From: REEB52 sp964626905
GTDB lineage: Bacteria > Chlamydiota > Chlamydiia > Chlamydiales > SM23-39
Length of the DNA stretch: 64,000 bases
Assembly (NCBI GenBank): GCA_964626905.1
Contig: CAZVHA010000002.1
Location: 201,776-265,775, forward strand
Direction: 5' to 3'
The position numbers were made by a program, and so were the translations under genes. Positions 1-8,004 of this stretch are shown here, in pieces (the first letter of the stretch is position 1; each line of letters begins with the position of its first letter). The notes under the pieces were generated by a model, which worked only from the letters and a program-made list of their open reading frames with translations, ran no database searches and had not been told where the DNA came from.

Positions 1-2
1 GT

Positions 3-197
3 CATTACGCTCTTGCTGAGCCGCTCACACAAAGGCAATTCTTAGACTTCATACAGGAAAAAATTTCCGCTCTTAACATAGAGGCTGCTAAAGAAGATAT
101 TCGGCGATTTATCTCGAACCCTAGAGAAATTGAAGTATGGTCAAGGGATTTCTTCTTGTCCATGCTATCTAAAATTCAGTACAAGCACGATTATTAG
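3..197 (+). CDS. C-terminal end of an AbiEii-like nucleotidyltransferase protein (partial)
   Basis: An open frame enters from the left edge and ends at TAG 195-197, giving 64 residues that finish in WSRDFFLSMLSKIQYKHDY. A closing W-S-x-x-F-F-L segment after a helical stretch resembles the C-terminus of AbiEii/AbiGii-type nucleotidyltransferases, the toxin half of abortive-infection toxin-antitoxin pairs. This rests on memory of the family; the catalytic part lies outside the window. The stop codon falls inside the left arm of the palindromic element that begins at 191, so the natural C-terminus may have been altered by that insertion. It could also be another helical protein. Confidence 0.4.
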   Translation, partial: HYALAEPLTQRQFLDFIQEKISALNIEAAKEDIRRFISNPREIEVWSRDFFLSMLSKIQYKHDY

Positions 198-521
198 CCC
201 GCTAGGCAAAAATGAGACAAATTGCTTGCTGCGGCTTTGCCATATTCCCCTTCGGGGCCGATTCGCTTCGCTCATCTGCTCCGCGAGAAAAAGGTCGCCC
301 CGGACCTTTTTCTCGATTCCGCAGCCTCCATCGCCCCGCCCCAAAGACGGTGCGTCTTCGGGGACCCCCCCGGGGGAAAGCCATGGTTTTACCATGAGCT
401 CCTCCTTCGGAGCGCTTCGCTTCAATCTGACTTTCACACCCCTTCCGACGAAGCGTCGTTGGGGGCCCCGTGTTTGCCTCGCGAGCGCACTTTATCTCAT
501 TTTTGCCTAGCGGGCCAATAA
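191..521. repeat. Palindromic MITE-like element, family A
   Basis: Terminal inverted repeats of about 35 bp (191-225 against 487-521) share an identical 20-bp core, 198-217 against 494-513. The interior is GC-rich and full of hairpins, for example GAGAAAAAGGTC-N6-GACCTTTTTCTC near 286-315. Short open frames run on both strands because the element is self-complementary; none looks like a gene. It ends 5 bp from the tRNA-Arg 3' end. A diverged relative starts at 63941. This explains the gene-free stretch 198-525. Confidence 0.75.
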
Positions 522-525
522 AATT

Positions 526-598
526 CGTCCGAGGCGGGAGTCGAACCCGCGACCTGTCGCTTAGGAGGCGACCGCTCTATCCACTGAGCTACAAGGAC
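526..598 (-). tRNA. tRNA-Arg (anticodon CCU)
   Basis: The minus strand reads as a 73-nt cloverleaf: D arm GCTCAGTGGATAGAGC, anticodon stem GTCGC/GCGAC with loop CTCCTAA (anticodon CCT), and T arm GCGGG TTCGACT CCCGC. CCA is not encoded. The acceptor stem has two non-pairs (U5-C68 and U6-U67); the other five pairs are good. It decodes AGG. Confidence 0.9.
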
Positions 599-656
599 AA
601 GGCGCACCAGTATAGCTTTTCGTCGCCGTTTGTTACAAGATATAGATTTTTTGAGA

Positions 657-846
657 ATTACCTCGACTTTGCAACTTTTTAGGGTCGCCTGTCCCGTCTA
701 TTTGTCCTCGGACGTTCGACCAAGGTCGAACTGGGAGATTATTTAGAGCGGGAAGGGGTTAAAAACCCCTTCCCGCTCTAAATAACTCCCCCGAGAACAA
801 ATATCTCGGGGCCTTCGACCCTAAAAAGTTGCAAAGTCGAGGTTAC
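657..846. repeat. MITE family B, copy 1, upstream of gnd
   Basis: The core is 662-841 (180 bp). Its arms match perfectly over 27 bp (661-687 against 816-842). A central 22-bp perfect stem (739-760 against 764-785) closes on a 3-nt loop, and an 18-nt palindrome (GTTCGACC/GGTCGAAC) sits at 713-730. The flanks ATTAC (657-661) and GTTAC (842-846) look like a 5-bp target duplication with one change. The element ends about 50 bp before the gnd start, so it occupies that gene's upstream region. Copy 2 is at 4151-4342. Confidence 0.85.
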
Positions 847-894
847 CGATTCAAGGGTTGTTTTTTTGCGCTTGAGATGCTACATTTTTTGCAT

Positions 895-2322
895 ATGCAA
901 GCGGATATTGGATTGATTGGACTCGCAGTCATGGGGCAAAACCTCGTTTTGAACATGGCTGATCGCGGTTATACAGTTGCTGTTTTCAACCGAACTTTTG
1001 CAAAAACGGATGCGTTTTTAAAAGGGCCTGCCAAGGGGAAAACCATCGCAGGGGCTCAAGGGCTCAAAGAGTTTGTCGCTCTTTTGAAGCGGCCAAGGCG
1101 GGTGATGTTGATGGTCAAGGCGGGCGATCCGGTGGATGAATTCATCGATCACCTCCTCCCCAGCTTAGAGAAAGGGGATATCATCATCGATGGAGGCAAT
1201 AGCCATTTTCCCGACACGCAAAGGCGTTATGAGGCGCTCAAAGCGAAGGGGATTCTCTTTATTGGCACCGGCATTTCTGGTGGCGAAGAAGGGGCAAGAC
1301 ACGGCCCTTCCATCATGCCTGGAGGTAACCCCGACGCATGGCCCCATGTAAAGAAAATTTTCCAAGACATTGCGGCAAAAGCGGACAATGGAGAGCCATG
1401 CTGTGACTGGGTCGGTATCGGAGGTGCAGGTCACTATGTCAAAATGGTCCACAACGGAATCGAATATGGCGATATGCAGCTAATTTGTGAGGCTTACGAT
1501 CTCTTAAAGAAGGGGGGACAAAAAGATTTGGCTCCCATTTTTAACGGATGGAATCGGGGCCCACTGGATAGCTACCTCATCGAGATCACCGCTCAAATCC
1601 TCGCAAAGAAAGAGCCCAATGGCTCTCTTCTTCTCGATCAGATTTTGGATGTGGCGGGGCAAAAGGGGACGGGGAAATGGACCGGGATCGACGCTCTCGA
1701 TCGGGGCATGCCGCTCACTTTGATTGGTGAGGCGGTTTTTGCAAGGTGTCTTTCCGCACTGAAGGATGAAAGGGTCGAAATGAGCCGCCAGTACGAAGCT
1801 CCTAAACACACATTGCAAGCCAATCCCGACCAGATTTCTAAAGCGCTCTACGCGTCGAAAATCATTAGCTACGCACAAGGGTTTATGCTGATGCGCGCAG
1901 CTTCCATGGAAAACAAATGGGAGCTCAATTTTGGCTCAATTGCCCTCATGTGGCGCGGCGGTTGCATTATCCGCAGCAAGTTTTTGGGGAAAATCAAAGA
2001 GGCGTTTGCCAAAAATCCAAAATTGACAAGCCTTCTCATCGACCCATTTTTTAGTGGGGAGATCAAAAATTGTGTTTTAGATTGGAGAAAAGTCGTTTCA
2101 GAAGGAGCTCTTACGGGAATCCCTCTTCCCTGTTTTAGCACAGCCCTCTCTTTTTTCGACGGCTACAGAAGCGCCCAGCTGCCAGCCAACCTCTTGCAGG
2201 CGCAGCGCGACTTCTTCGGCGCTCACACCTACGAAAGGATTGATCAACCACGCGGTCAATTTTTTCACACAAATTGGACCGGGAAGGGAGGAGATGTCAG
2301 CTCCAGCTCGTATAACGCTTGA
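895..2322 (+). CDS. gnd: 6-phosphogluconate dehydrogenase, decarboxylating
   Basis: This enzyme oxidises and decarboxylates 6-phosphogluconate to ribulose 5-phosphate, making NADPH in the pentose phosphate pathway in the cytosol. The 475-residue product has the N-terminal dinucleotide fold (GLIGLAVMGQNLVLNMADRG, residues 6-25), the substrate loop GISGGEEGARHGPSIMPGG near residue 125-143, and the all-helical C-terminal domain. I chose ATG 895 because the family begins M-x-x-x-I-G-L-I-G-L; an upstream ATG at 877 is in frame. It converges on lepA with 6 bp between stops, as in Chlamydia (CT063-CT064). A MITE lies directly upstream and may carry or displace its promoter. Confidence 0.97.
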   Translation: MQADIGLIGLAVMGQNLVLNMADRGYTVAVFNRTFAKTDAFLKGPAKGKTIAGAQGLKEFVALLKRPRRVMLMVKAGDPVDEFIDHLLPSLEKGDIIIDGGNSHFPDTQRRYEALKAKGILFIGTGISGGEEGARHGPSIMPGGNPDAWPHVKKIFQDIAAKADNGEPCCDWVGIGGAGHYVKMVHNGIEYGDMQLICEAYDLLKKGGQKDLAPIFNGWNRGPLDSYLIEITAQILAKKEPNGSLLLDQILDVAGQKGTGKWTGIDALDRGMPLTLIGEAVFARCLSALKDERVEMSRQYEAPKHTLQANPDQISKALYASKIISYAQGFMLMRAASMENKWELNFGSIALMWRGGCIIRSKFLGKIKEAFAKNPKLTSLLIDPFFSGEIKNCVLDWRKVVSEGALTGIPLPCFSTALSFFDGYRSAQLPANLLQAQRDFFGAHTYERIDQPRGQFFHTNWTGKGGDVSSSSYNA

Positions 2323-2328
2323 GGTTCT

Positions 2329-4131
2329 TTAGGTTTTGAGGACTTCCATGAATGCACTTTGAGGGATATTCACTTTTCCAATCTCTTTCATCCGTTTTTT
2401 CCCCTCTTTTTGCTTTTCCCACAGTTTTCTTTTGCGGGTGATATCTCCCCCATAACACTTCGCAGTGACATTCTTCGAAAGGGCGCTAATCGTCTCTCGG
2501 GCGATGATTTTACCGCCGATGGCTGCCTGAATCGGCACTTTGAATAGCTGCTGCGGAATCACCTCTTTCAGTTTCGCGCAGATCGCCCGCCCCTTAAATT
2601 CCGCCTTCGAGCGGTGGACAAGACAGGAAAAAGCATCGACCGGTTCTTCATTCACCCGGATTTCCAGCTTCACAATATCGCTCTCAGCGTACCCGTCTGG
2701 TTCATAATCAAAAGAGCCATATCCGCGGGTCACCGATTTGAGCTTGTCGTTGAAATCGGTAATGATCTCATTCATCGGCAATCGATAGGTGAGAAGGAGC
2801 ATCGTTTGACTCATTGTATCGGTCCTGAGCAGCTCTCCGCGCTTATCCAAACAAAGACTCATGATCGCACCCAAATACTCTGAAGGGGTCATCACATGCA
2901 CTTTCACCCACGGTTCCTCAATCGTATCGATGAACGCAGGGTCCGGAGAGTGAGCCGGATTATCGATCTCTTTGAACTCCCCATTCGTCAACAAAAATCG
3001 GTAGACCACACTCGGCGCTGTCGCAATAATGTCGAGATTGAATTGCCGCGTCAGCCTTTCAAAGACAATCTCTAAATGAAGCAGTCCCAAAAAGCCACAT
3101 CGAAACCCAAAGCCAAGGGCCAAACTGCTCTCTTGCTCCACGTGAAGGGCCGAATCGTTGAGCTGCAGCTTCAAAAGACAATCCTTCACCTGCTCAAAAT
3201 CAGATGAATCGACCGGATAAATCCCTGCAAAAACAACCGGTGCAATCAATTTAAAGCCCGGCAAAGCATTCGGCGCCGCCCGCTTTTGCAGTGTCACCGT
3301 ATCGCCCACTTTTACATCCGCTGTATTTTTGATGTTCGCGACAAAATAGCCCACCTCCCCCGGAAGAAGTTTTTCAGTCGGCTTTTCCCCAGGAGAAAAA
3401 ATCCCCACCTCATTTACCTCAAATACCCCCCCATTCGCCATGAATCGGATCAGCGACTTTTTCGAAATTTCCCCGCTCATCACCCGAACATAGACCATCA
3501 CTCCTCTATAAGTATCGTAATGAGAGTCGAATACGAGCGCCCTTAAGTAATCGTCGACGGGCTCCTTTGGCGCCGGAATCGCCGTCAAAATGGCCTCCAA
3601 TACCGCCTCCGTTCCAAGACCTGATTTGGCCGAAATCAATAGCGCTTTAGAAGCCTCGAGCCCAATCACATCTTCGATCTGCTTCTTCACCCCTTCCGGA
3701 TCAGCCGCGGGCAAATCGATCTTGTTGATCACAGGCAAAATCTCCAAATCCCGCTCAATAGCTAAGTGAACATTCGCCAGTGTTTGCGCCTGCACACCCT
3801 GAACAGCGTCGACGACGAGAAGAGCCCCCTCACAGGCCGAAAGGGAACGGGACACTTCATAGGCAAAATCGACGTGTCCTGGCGTATCGATCAAATTGAT
3901 CTGGTAGATTTGCCCCGATTGACTCTGGTAGAGCATCGTCACGGGGCGCGCCTTAATGGTGATGCCCCGCTCTCTTTCGAGGTCCATGTTGTCTAAAAAT
4001 TGCTCCTGCATCTCCCGCTTTTCAACAGTGTGGGTGAGCTCCAAGAGCCGATCGGCAAGGGTCGACTTCCCATGGTCGATGTGGGCGATGATCGAGAAAT
4101 TGCGTATATATTTCCGGTCGTATTCAAACAT
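2329..4131 (-). CDS. lepA: Elongation factor 4 (LepA)
   Basis: A ribosome-binding GTPase that acts on stalled or mistranslocated elongating ribosomes. The 600-residue length is normal for the family. The GTPase domain shows G1 AHIDHGKST (residues 16-24), a G3 DTPGH and G4 NKID. EF-G-like domains and the LepA-specific C-terminal domain follow (RKRKLWEKQKEGKKRMK near the end). The family starts M-F-E-Y-D-R-K-Y-I-R-N-F, which fixes ATG 4131 rather than the longer frame to 4155. The upstream region is only 20 bp long before MITE copy 2, so transcription must start in or beyond the element. Confidence 0.97.
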   Translation of the reverse strand: MFEYDRKYIRNFSIIAHIDHGKSTLADRLLELTHTVEKREMQEQFLDNMDLERERGITIKARPVTMLYQSQSGQIYQINLIDTPGHVDFAYEVSRSLSACEGALLVVDAVQGVQAQTLANVHLAIERDLEILPVINKIDLPAADPEGVKKQIEDVIGLEASKALLISAKSGLGTEAVLEAILTAIPAPKEPVDDYLRALVFDSHYDTYRGVMVYVRVMSGEISKKSLIRFMANGGVFEVNEVGIFSPGEKPTEKLLPGEVGYFVANIKNTADVKVGDTVTLQKRAAPNALPGFKLIAPVVFAGIYPVDSSDFEQVKDCLLKLQLNDSALHVEQESSLALGFGFRCGFLGLLHLEIVFERLTRQFNLDIIATAPSVVYRFLLTNGEFKEIDNPAHSPDPAFIDTIEEPWVKVHVMTPSEYLGAIMSLCLDKRGELLRTDTMSQTMLLLTYRLPMNEIITDFNDKLKSVTRGYGSFDYEPDGYAESDIVKLEIRVNEEPVDAFSCLVHRSKAEFKGRAICAKLKEVIPQQLFKVPIQAAIGGKIIARETISALSKNVTAKCYGGDITRKRKLWEKQKEGKKRMKEIGKVNIPQSAFMEVLKT

Positions 4132-4150
4132 ACCTATCCAGTGTAGTCGA

Positions 4151-4342
4151 TTCAACTCGACTTTGCAACTTTTTAGGGCCGCCTGCCTCGTCTATTTGCC
4201 CCCGGACGTTCGACCAAGGTCGAACTGGGAGGATTATTTAGAGCAGGAAGGGGTTTTTAACCCCTCCCCGCTCTAAATAACTCCCCCGAGGACAAATATC
4301 TCGAGGCCTCCGGCCCTAGAAAGTTGCAAAGCCCGAGTTCAA
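4151..4342. repeat. MITE family B, copy 2, upstream of lepA
   Basis: The core is 4156-4337 (182 bp), similar to copy 1 throughout, with arms complementary over about 28 bp and a slightly decayed central stem. The flanks TTCAA (4151-4155) and TTCAA (4338-4342) are an exact 5-bp direct repeat, which supports insertion with a 5-bp target duplication. The two copies bracket the convergent gnd-lepA pair. Confidence 0.85.
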
Positions 4343-4427
4343 GAGATCTTTGCAACTGCCCAAGGAAAATTTTCCTTGCATAAAATTCACAATTCATTTA
4401 AAAAATCTTAATTTTAAAATTTTGCAG

Positions 4428-5267
4428 ATGAATGTGAAAGTAACTCCAGTTTTTCGGGTCGAAGAGAGGAATCGGAAAGAGGGGAATTTAGAAAACTCGC
4501 GGCCTGTCGATCAAAAGATCGGAGGAGTCGTGCTTGCAAAAATCACTCCAGAAAAGGGGGGATTGCTCGCAGCAGTGAATGCCCCCCACTTGACTCTTGG
4601 CCCCATTAAAATTCTCCACCGCTCTGAGAATAGGCAGGTGCAAAAAAAACGCTCGAAATTGCGCAAAGCCCCCTTGCCAAAAAGAGTGCCGATCGGTTTG
4701 ATCTCGTCGGATAGCGAGGGGTGGCTCAATGCGCTGATGCAATTTTTCCTCTATGTTCCGGGATTCGCTGAGAGTTTTACCTTTGCTCCCCGCAGTTTTT
4801 TCCCCATTCAAGAGTTTATCGATCAGTATCACCTCGATCAGATGGAGGGGAGATCGGTCTCGCTCGCAAATGGAGGAAGGATATTCGAGTTATTTCACTC
4901 CAAATTTCCCCACCAAGGGCTCCTTGAAATTTTTGAAACTGTCCTCTTTTTGTTAAAACCGGAGTGGCGCCTCTGTTATAAGTGGGGTGAGATTCCCCAT
5001 GATCTGATGAGCTCCCACCTACTCATCGCCACTGCAAGTGTAAAAAAACAACTCAAAGTGGAACGAGGCCAATTTTATGATTTGGATCTGTTCATTGAAA
5101 AGAGGCCCGATGGGGCTAAAGTCAATTACTACGCCTATGTGAAAATCGACGGGTGTTGGTATCAGTGCGATGATGAGAGAATCACCCAAGTGCGCTCAGA
5201 TGGGCTGACACTGGCTCTTCAAAGGGGAATCCTTTCCCACTATAAAAAGATAAGTCCCGGATTTTAG
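4428..5267 (+). CDS. USP-like (peptidase C19 fold) protein lacking catalytic Cys and His
   Basis: The 279-residue product matches both signature boxes of ubiquitin-specific proteases in exact spacing. The Cys box is IGLISSDSEGWLNALMQFF (residues 89-107), where the consensus GL-x-N-x-GNTCY-x-NA-x-LQ would put the nucleophile at residue 98; it is Gly here. The His box is NYYAYVKIDGCWYQCDDERI (233-252), where the catalytic His position is Asn233 and the two Asp (248-249) are kept. So it looks like a pseudo-deubiquitinase that could bind ubiquitin or a host partner without cleaving it. There is no signal peptide. It interrupts the otherwise conserved lepA-npt1 junction. ATG 4428 is preferred over an upstream TTG. 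The role is inferred. Confidence 0.6.
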   Translation: MNVKVTPVFRVEERNRKEGNLENSRPVDQKIGGVVLAKITPEKGGLLAAVNAPHLTLGPIKILHRSENRQVQKKRSKLRKAPLPKRVPIGLISSDSEGWLNALMQFFLYVPGFAESFTFAPRSFFPIQEFIDQYHLDQMEGRSVSLANGGRIFELFHSKFPHQGLLEIFETVLFLLKPEWRLCYKWGEIPHDLMSSHLLIATASVKKQLKVERGQFYDLDLFIEKRPDGAKVNYYAYVKIDGCWYQCDDERITQVRSDGLTLALQRGILSHYKKISPGF

Positions 5268-5282
5268 AAAAAACCCGGGACT
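5253..5282. terminator. Hairpin between convergent genes
   Basis: AGTCCCGG (5253-5260) pairs with CCGGGACT (5275-5282) across a 14-nt loop. It lies at the shared 3' end of the USP-like gene and the nucleotide transporter, so it may terminate both. There is no clear U tract on either strand. Confidence 0.45.
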
Positions 5283-5290
5283 ATAATTAA

Positions 5291-6883
5291 TTAGTTTCCG
5301 ATTTCGGCAGTGGCTTTTGCACCTGCAATCGCCCCTTTTTTCTCCTGCGCGGCAATCGCTTCGTCAGCAATCCTTTCAGCCTCTTTTTGCGCCGTCAGAT
5401 TGTTGTACCTTCGGCTCAAGGCTCTAGCTGCGAAAATCCAAGCTCCGCTCATGACGACCAGAAGGGCCACGTTCCATGGAGCGACTTCGATAATGCTCGC
5501 CGCATTGAAGAGAATTAAGAGGACCTGCTGAGAGACGGCTCCGCCCGATTTACCGAGGCGTGCGCCGACGACGTCAATCGCCGCTTTTCCTTTGAGTTTT
5601 ACCTCAGGATCGAGCGGGATATAGGCCATCTCTTTGGTCGGGTCGAACATCGAATACTTCGACGCTTTCGACATCACGTTTTGGATCAGTCCAAAGACCA
5701 CCGCAAACATGAGCGGCGTGACTCCAAAAACCCCAACAATGGGGGCCAATTGTGCTGGGAAAAGGACAAAGGCGAAGAAGGCAAGGCCCGATAGAGCCAA
5801 GACAACCGGCGTAAAGAGAGCTCCCGCTCCCCAGCCAAGCCTTCGGATCACATTCCCCCCCACAAAGAGCATCATGAGCATCGTCGTGATTCCCGTTGCA
5901 TAGGAGAGATTTCCCATAAAGTTTTGATAGTCGTTCGGATTTGGGTATTGCAAGCTGAGCTGCTTTTTCCAGGTCACTTCGACTAGGTTGATCGACATGC
6001 CGTAGGCCATCACGAGAACCGTAATGCAGCCGAGATAAGGAGAGCGCAAGAGATAGAGCATGCTCTCTTTAATCGACATTTTTGGCTTTTCTTTCTTCGC
6101 CTTTTTGATCTCATTTGAATCATAAAAACGGGGATCTGTCAAAACTTCTTTATTGATCCACCAGTAAACGGCAATCGCACAAGCACAGGCGACGACAACC
6201 GCAGCCATGGTATAGTTGAGAGTCACCCCCCAAGCATCCACCTCTTTGGGCAAGATCGCCTTGAGGTTCGCAAATTTTTTCAAAAGCCACGCAGAGGGGA
6301 GCATCGCTAGGTTCGCTCCAAGCCCAAAAAGAGCGTAAAATCGCTTCGATTCGCCCACTTTTGTGATCTGATTCGCAAACCCCCAAAAGAGGAGCGATAC
6401 AGCTGCAGAGCCCCAAAGCTCAGACATAATATAGAAGAGCGACGATGGCCAGCCCCGGATCATCCCGATCAGCCCATGAAAGCCTTGAGATAGGTGGGTG
6501 CTCATCCAGTCGGTCAGCGCGACAGGAGATAAAAGTTCCTTATTCGGGTATAAAAAGAGGGCGAAAAGGCCAAAAAAGAGGCCAAATGCCGCCATCACTC
6601 CCATAAAGAGCCGCTCCCTTTTCACGTGATTGCTCAGTTTACTGAAAATCAGCATGAAAATAATCGCGCCAGGAACAACCCCCCAAAATTTCAAGAAGGG
6701 GATCGTTTCAGCACCCGACGCCGTAACGACGAGGCTGTCCTTTGTATCCCTGAGAATGGTGTAATTGAAGTTAATAAAGAAAAATAAGAAGAACATAGGA
6801 AGGAACTTTTTCAGCTCAAAGCCGTGGATCGGCCAGAGCATTGATCTCCACTTCCCAAATTCTTTCACTGTGGTTTGAGACAT
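5291..6883 (-). CDS. npt1: ATP/ADP translocase (NTT family nucleotide transporter)
   Basis: An inner-membrane carrier of the plastid/bacterial NTT family that exchanges bacterial ADP for host ATP, the hallmark of energy parasitism in chlamydiae and rickettsiae. The 530 residues match the usual 500-530. About a dozen hydrophobic segments are visible, starting after the family N-terminus KKFLPMFFLFFFINFNYTILRDTKDSLVV (residues about 25-53), and the tail is charged and Ala-rich. Its position after lepA and before the CT066-like gene matches C. trachomatis npt1 (CT065). Other NTT isoforms carry other nucleotides or NAD, so the substrate is inferred from position and similarity. Confidence 0.92.
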   Translation of the reverse strand: MSQTTVKEFGKWRSMLWPIHGFELKKFLPMFFLFFFINFNYTILRDTKDSLVVTASGAETIPFLKFWGVVPGAIIFMLIFSKLSNHVKRERLFMGVMAAFGLFFGLFALFLYPNKELLSPVALTDWMSTHLSQGFHGLIGMIRGWPSSLFYIMSELWGSAAVSLLFWGFANQITKVGESKRFYALFGLGANLAMLPSAWLLKKFANLKAILPKEVDAWGVTLNYTMAAVVVACACAIAVYWWINKEVLTDPRFYDSNEIKKAKKEKPKMSIKESMLYLLRSPYLGCITVLVMAYGMSINLVEVTWKKQLSLQYPNPNDYQNFMGNLSYATGITTMLMMLFVGGNVIRRLGWGAGALFTPVVLALSGLAFFAFVLFPAQLAPIVGVFGVTPLMFAVVFGLIQNVMSKASKYSMFDPTKEMAYIPLDPEVKLKGKAAIDVVGARLGKSGGAVSQQVLLILFNAASIIEVAPWNVALLVVMSGAWIFAARALSRRYNNLTAQKEAERIADEAIAAQEKKGAIAGAKATAEIGN

Positions 6884-6900
6884 CGATTTTCCAAGTTAAA

Positions 6901-7111
6901 GTTGCTAATGTTAGAGGCAGTTGCAGAACTGCTTTGCCCGGAAAAATCGATGATTTTGAGCTACGTTGCGAGTGGCAGCAAAGCTGCCACGGTCCATTCG
7001 ACGAGGCCAACCCCCAGTGGGTTGGCTGAGGAGAATGGACGCAACGTGGCCCAAAAGGGCGATTTTAACGGGCAAACGAATTTTGCAATTGGCCTCGTTA
7101 ACCAAGCTAAC
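6901..7111. repeat. Imperfect palindromic element between npt1 and the CT066-like gene
   Basis: The outer arms (about 6901-6950 and 7062-7111) are roughly 75% complementary, with shared blocks such as GAGGC, TTGCA and TTTGCCCG. Inner pairs include ACGTTGCG/CGCAACGT and GTCCATTC/GAATGGAC. This is the structure of a degenerate MITE. No gene is supported within 6884-7166. Confidence 0.5.
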
Positions 7112-7166
7112 ATGATAAACGATTGGGGATAAAAGGCAAGGAAAAGAATCGGATAGGTTCAAAAAT

Positions 7167-7195
7167 GCCCCCAAGATTATTGAGATTTTGGGGGC
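7167..7195 (-). terminator. Rho-independent terminator of the CT066-like gene
   Basis: On the minus strand GCCCCCAA and TTGGGGGC form an 8-bp stem followed by ATTTTTG, placed 22 bp after the stop codon at 7218. Confidence 0.75.
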
Positions 7196-7217
7196 TACAA
7201 ACAAAGGAGGAAAATTT

Positions 7218-7748
7218 TTAGTTATGAGTAGAGGCGAGGGCCGCTTCGCTCATGATCTGTTGTGTCTGAACAGCTTCAGAGTAATTAGTCCAAAGCTCCG
7301 GCTCCACTTTATTGTGTCTAACCGACTGGATCAGCTCTCTTTTGCAGCTCGCGAGCGACTTGCGGGGGCTCAAAATAGTAATAATTTCTTTATCTCCGGC
7401 AAGGCGGGCGATGTTGAGCATCCGCTCGAGTTGGATACGGGTGAAATTCATATGGTCTTTTCTTTTGCGAGAACCGCGTGCAGCTCTTTGCTTCGGAGCG
7501 ATCACAACGGGGCGATCCGCATTGATCACAAAGCGCTCGATAATTCCAGAAAGTTCTTGGGGTTGCTTGGACTTCATCTTCTTCAAAGTAAAATGATGCA
7601 TATACCCGCCCGTTTTCATCGGAAGGTATTTACAAAGCTCATTTTCTTTTTTAACGCCGAGTTTTCTGATTGCCTTGGCAATCACATCCTCAATATCTTT
7701 CAAAGTTTTTGTCGGTTTTGTTATCACTTCTTCTTTTGTTGCGACCAT
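7218..7748 (-). CDS. Conserved chlamydial protein, CT066-like
   Basis: A 176-residue soluble, Lys/Arg-rich protein with no signal peptide or membrane segment. I assign it as the positional counterpart of C. trachomatis CT066 because it lies between the ATP/ADP translocase and ytgA. Visible features are a charged N-terminus (KEEVITKPTKTLKDIEDVIAKAIRKLG), a basic centre (KQRAARGSRKRKDHMNF, about residues 87-103) and a helical C-terminal half. The basic stretch could suggest nucleic-acid binding, but no known domain is recognised. A good terminator follows. Function is unknown. Confidence 0.8.
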   Translation of the reverse strand: MVATKEEVITKPTKTLKDIEDVIAKAIRKLGVKKENELCKYLPMKTGGYMHHFTLKKMKSKQPQELSGIIERFVINADRPVVIAPKQRAARGSRKRKDHMNFTRIQLERMLNIARLAGDKEIITILSPRKSLASCKRELIQSVRHNKVEPELWTNYSEAVQTQQIMSEAALASTHN

Positions 7749-8004
7749 TGTTCCGTCCTACTCATTTGCGAGGAAAACTCCTCGGAATTTCTTAAAAAAT
7801 TCTCTTTAATGAAAATACTTCTTTTACCCGATTCACGGGTTTATACGCAATTTCATTTTCAGATTTTTTGAACATTTCCCTAGAAAAGCCCAAATTATTT
7901 GTGGATTATAGTGCGGTTGTTCTTTTTGTGCAAGAAACTACGATTTTTCTTTTTTTCTTTTTTGGAACATTCTAATCTAGATCCTACTCGAGAAATATAC
8001 AATT

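Noticed and set aside
212..521. Several overlapping open frames on both strands
   Set aside because: They arise from a self-complementary GC-rich palindrome; none has a Shine-Dalgarno or family pattern.
7188..7871. 227-codon open frame on the plus strand opposite the CT066-like gene
   Set aside because: It is antisense to a conserved, syntenic gene with its own terminator and has no family similarity.
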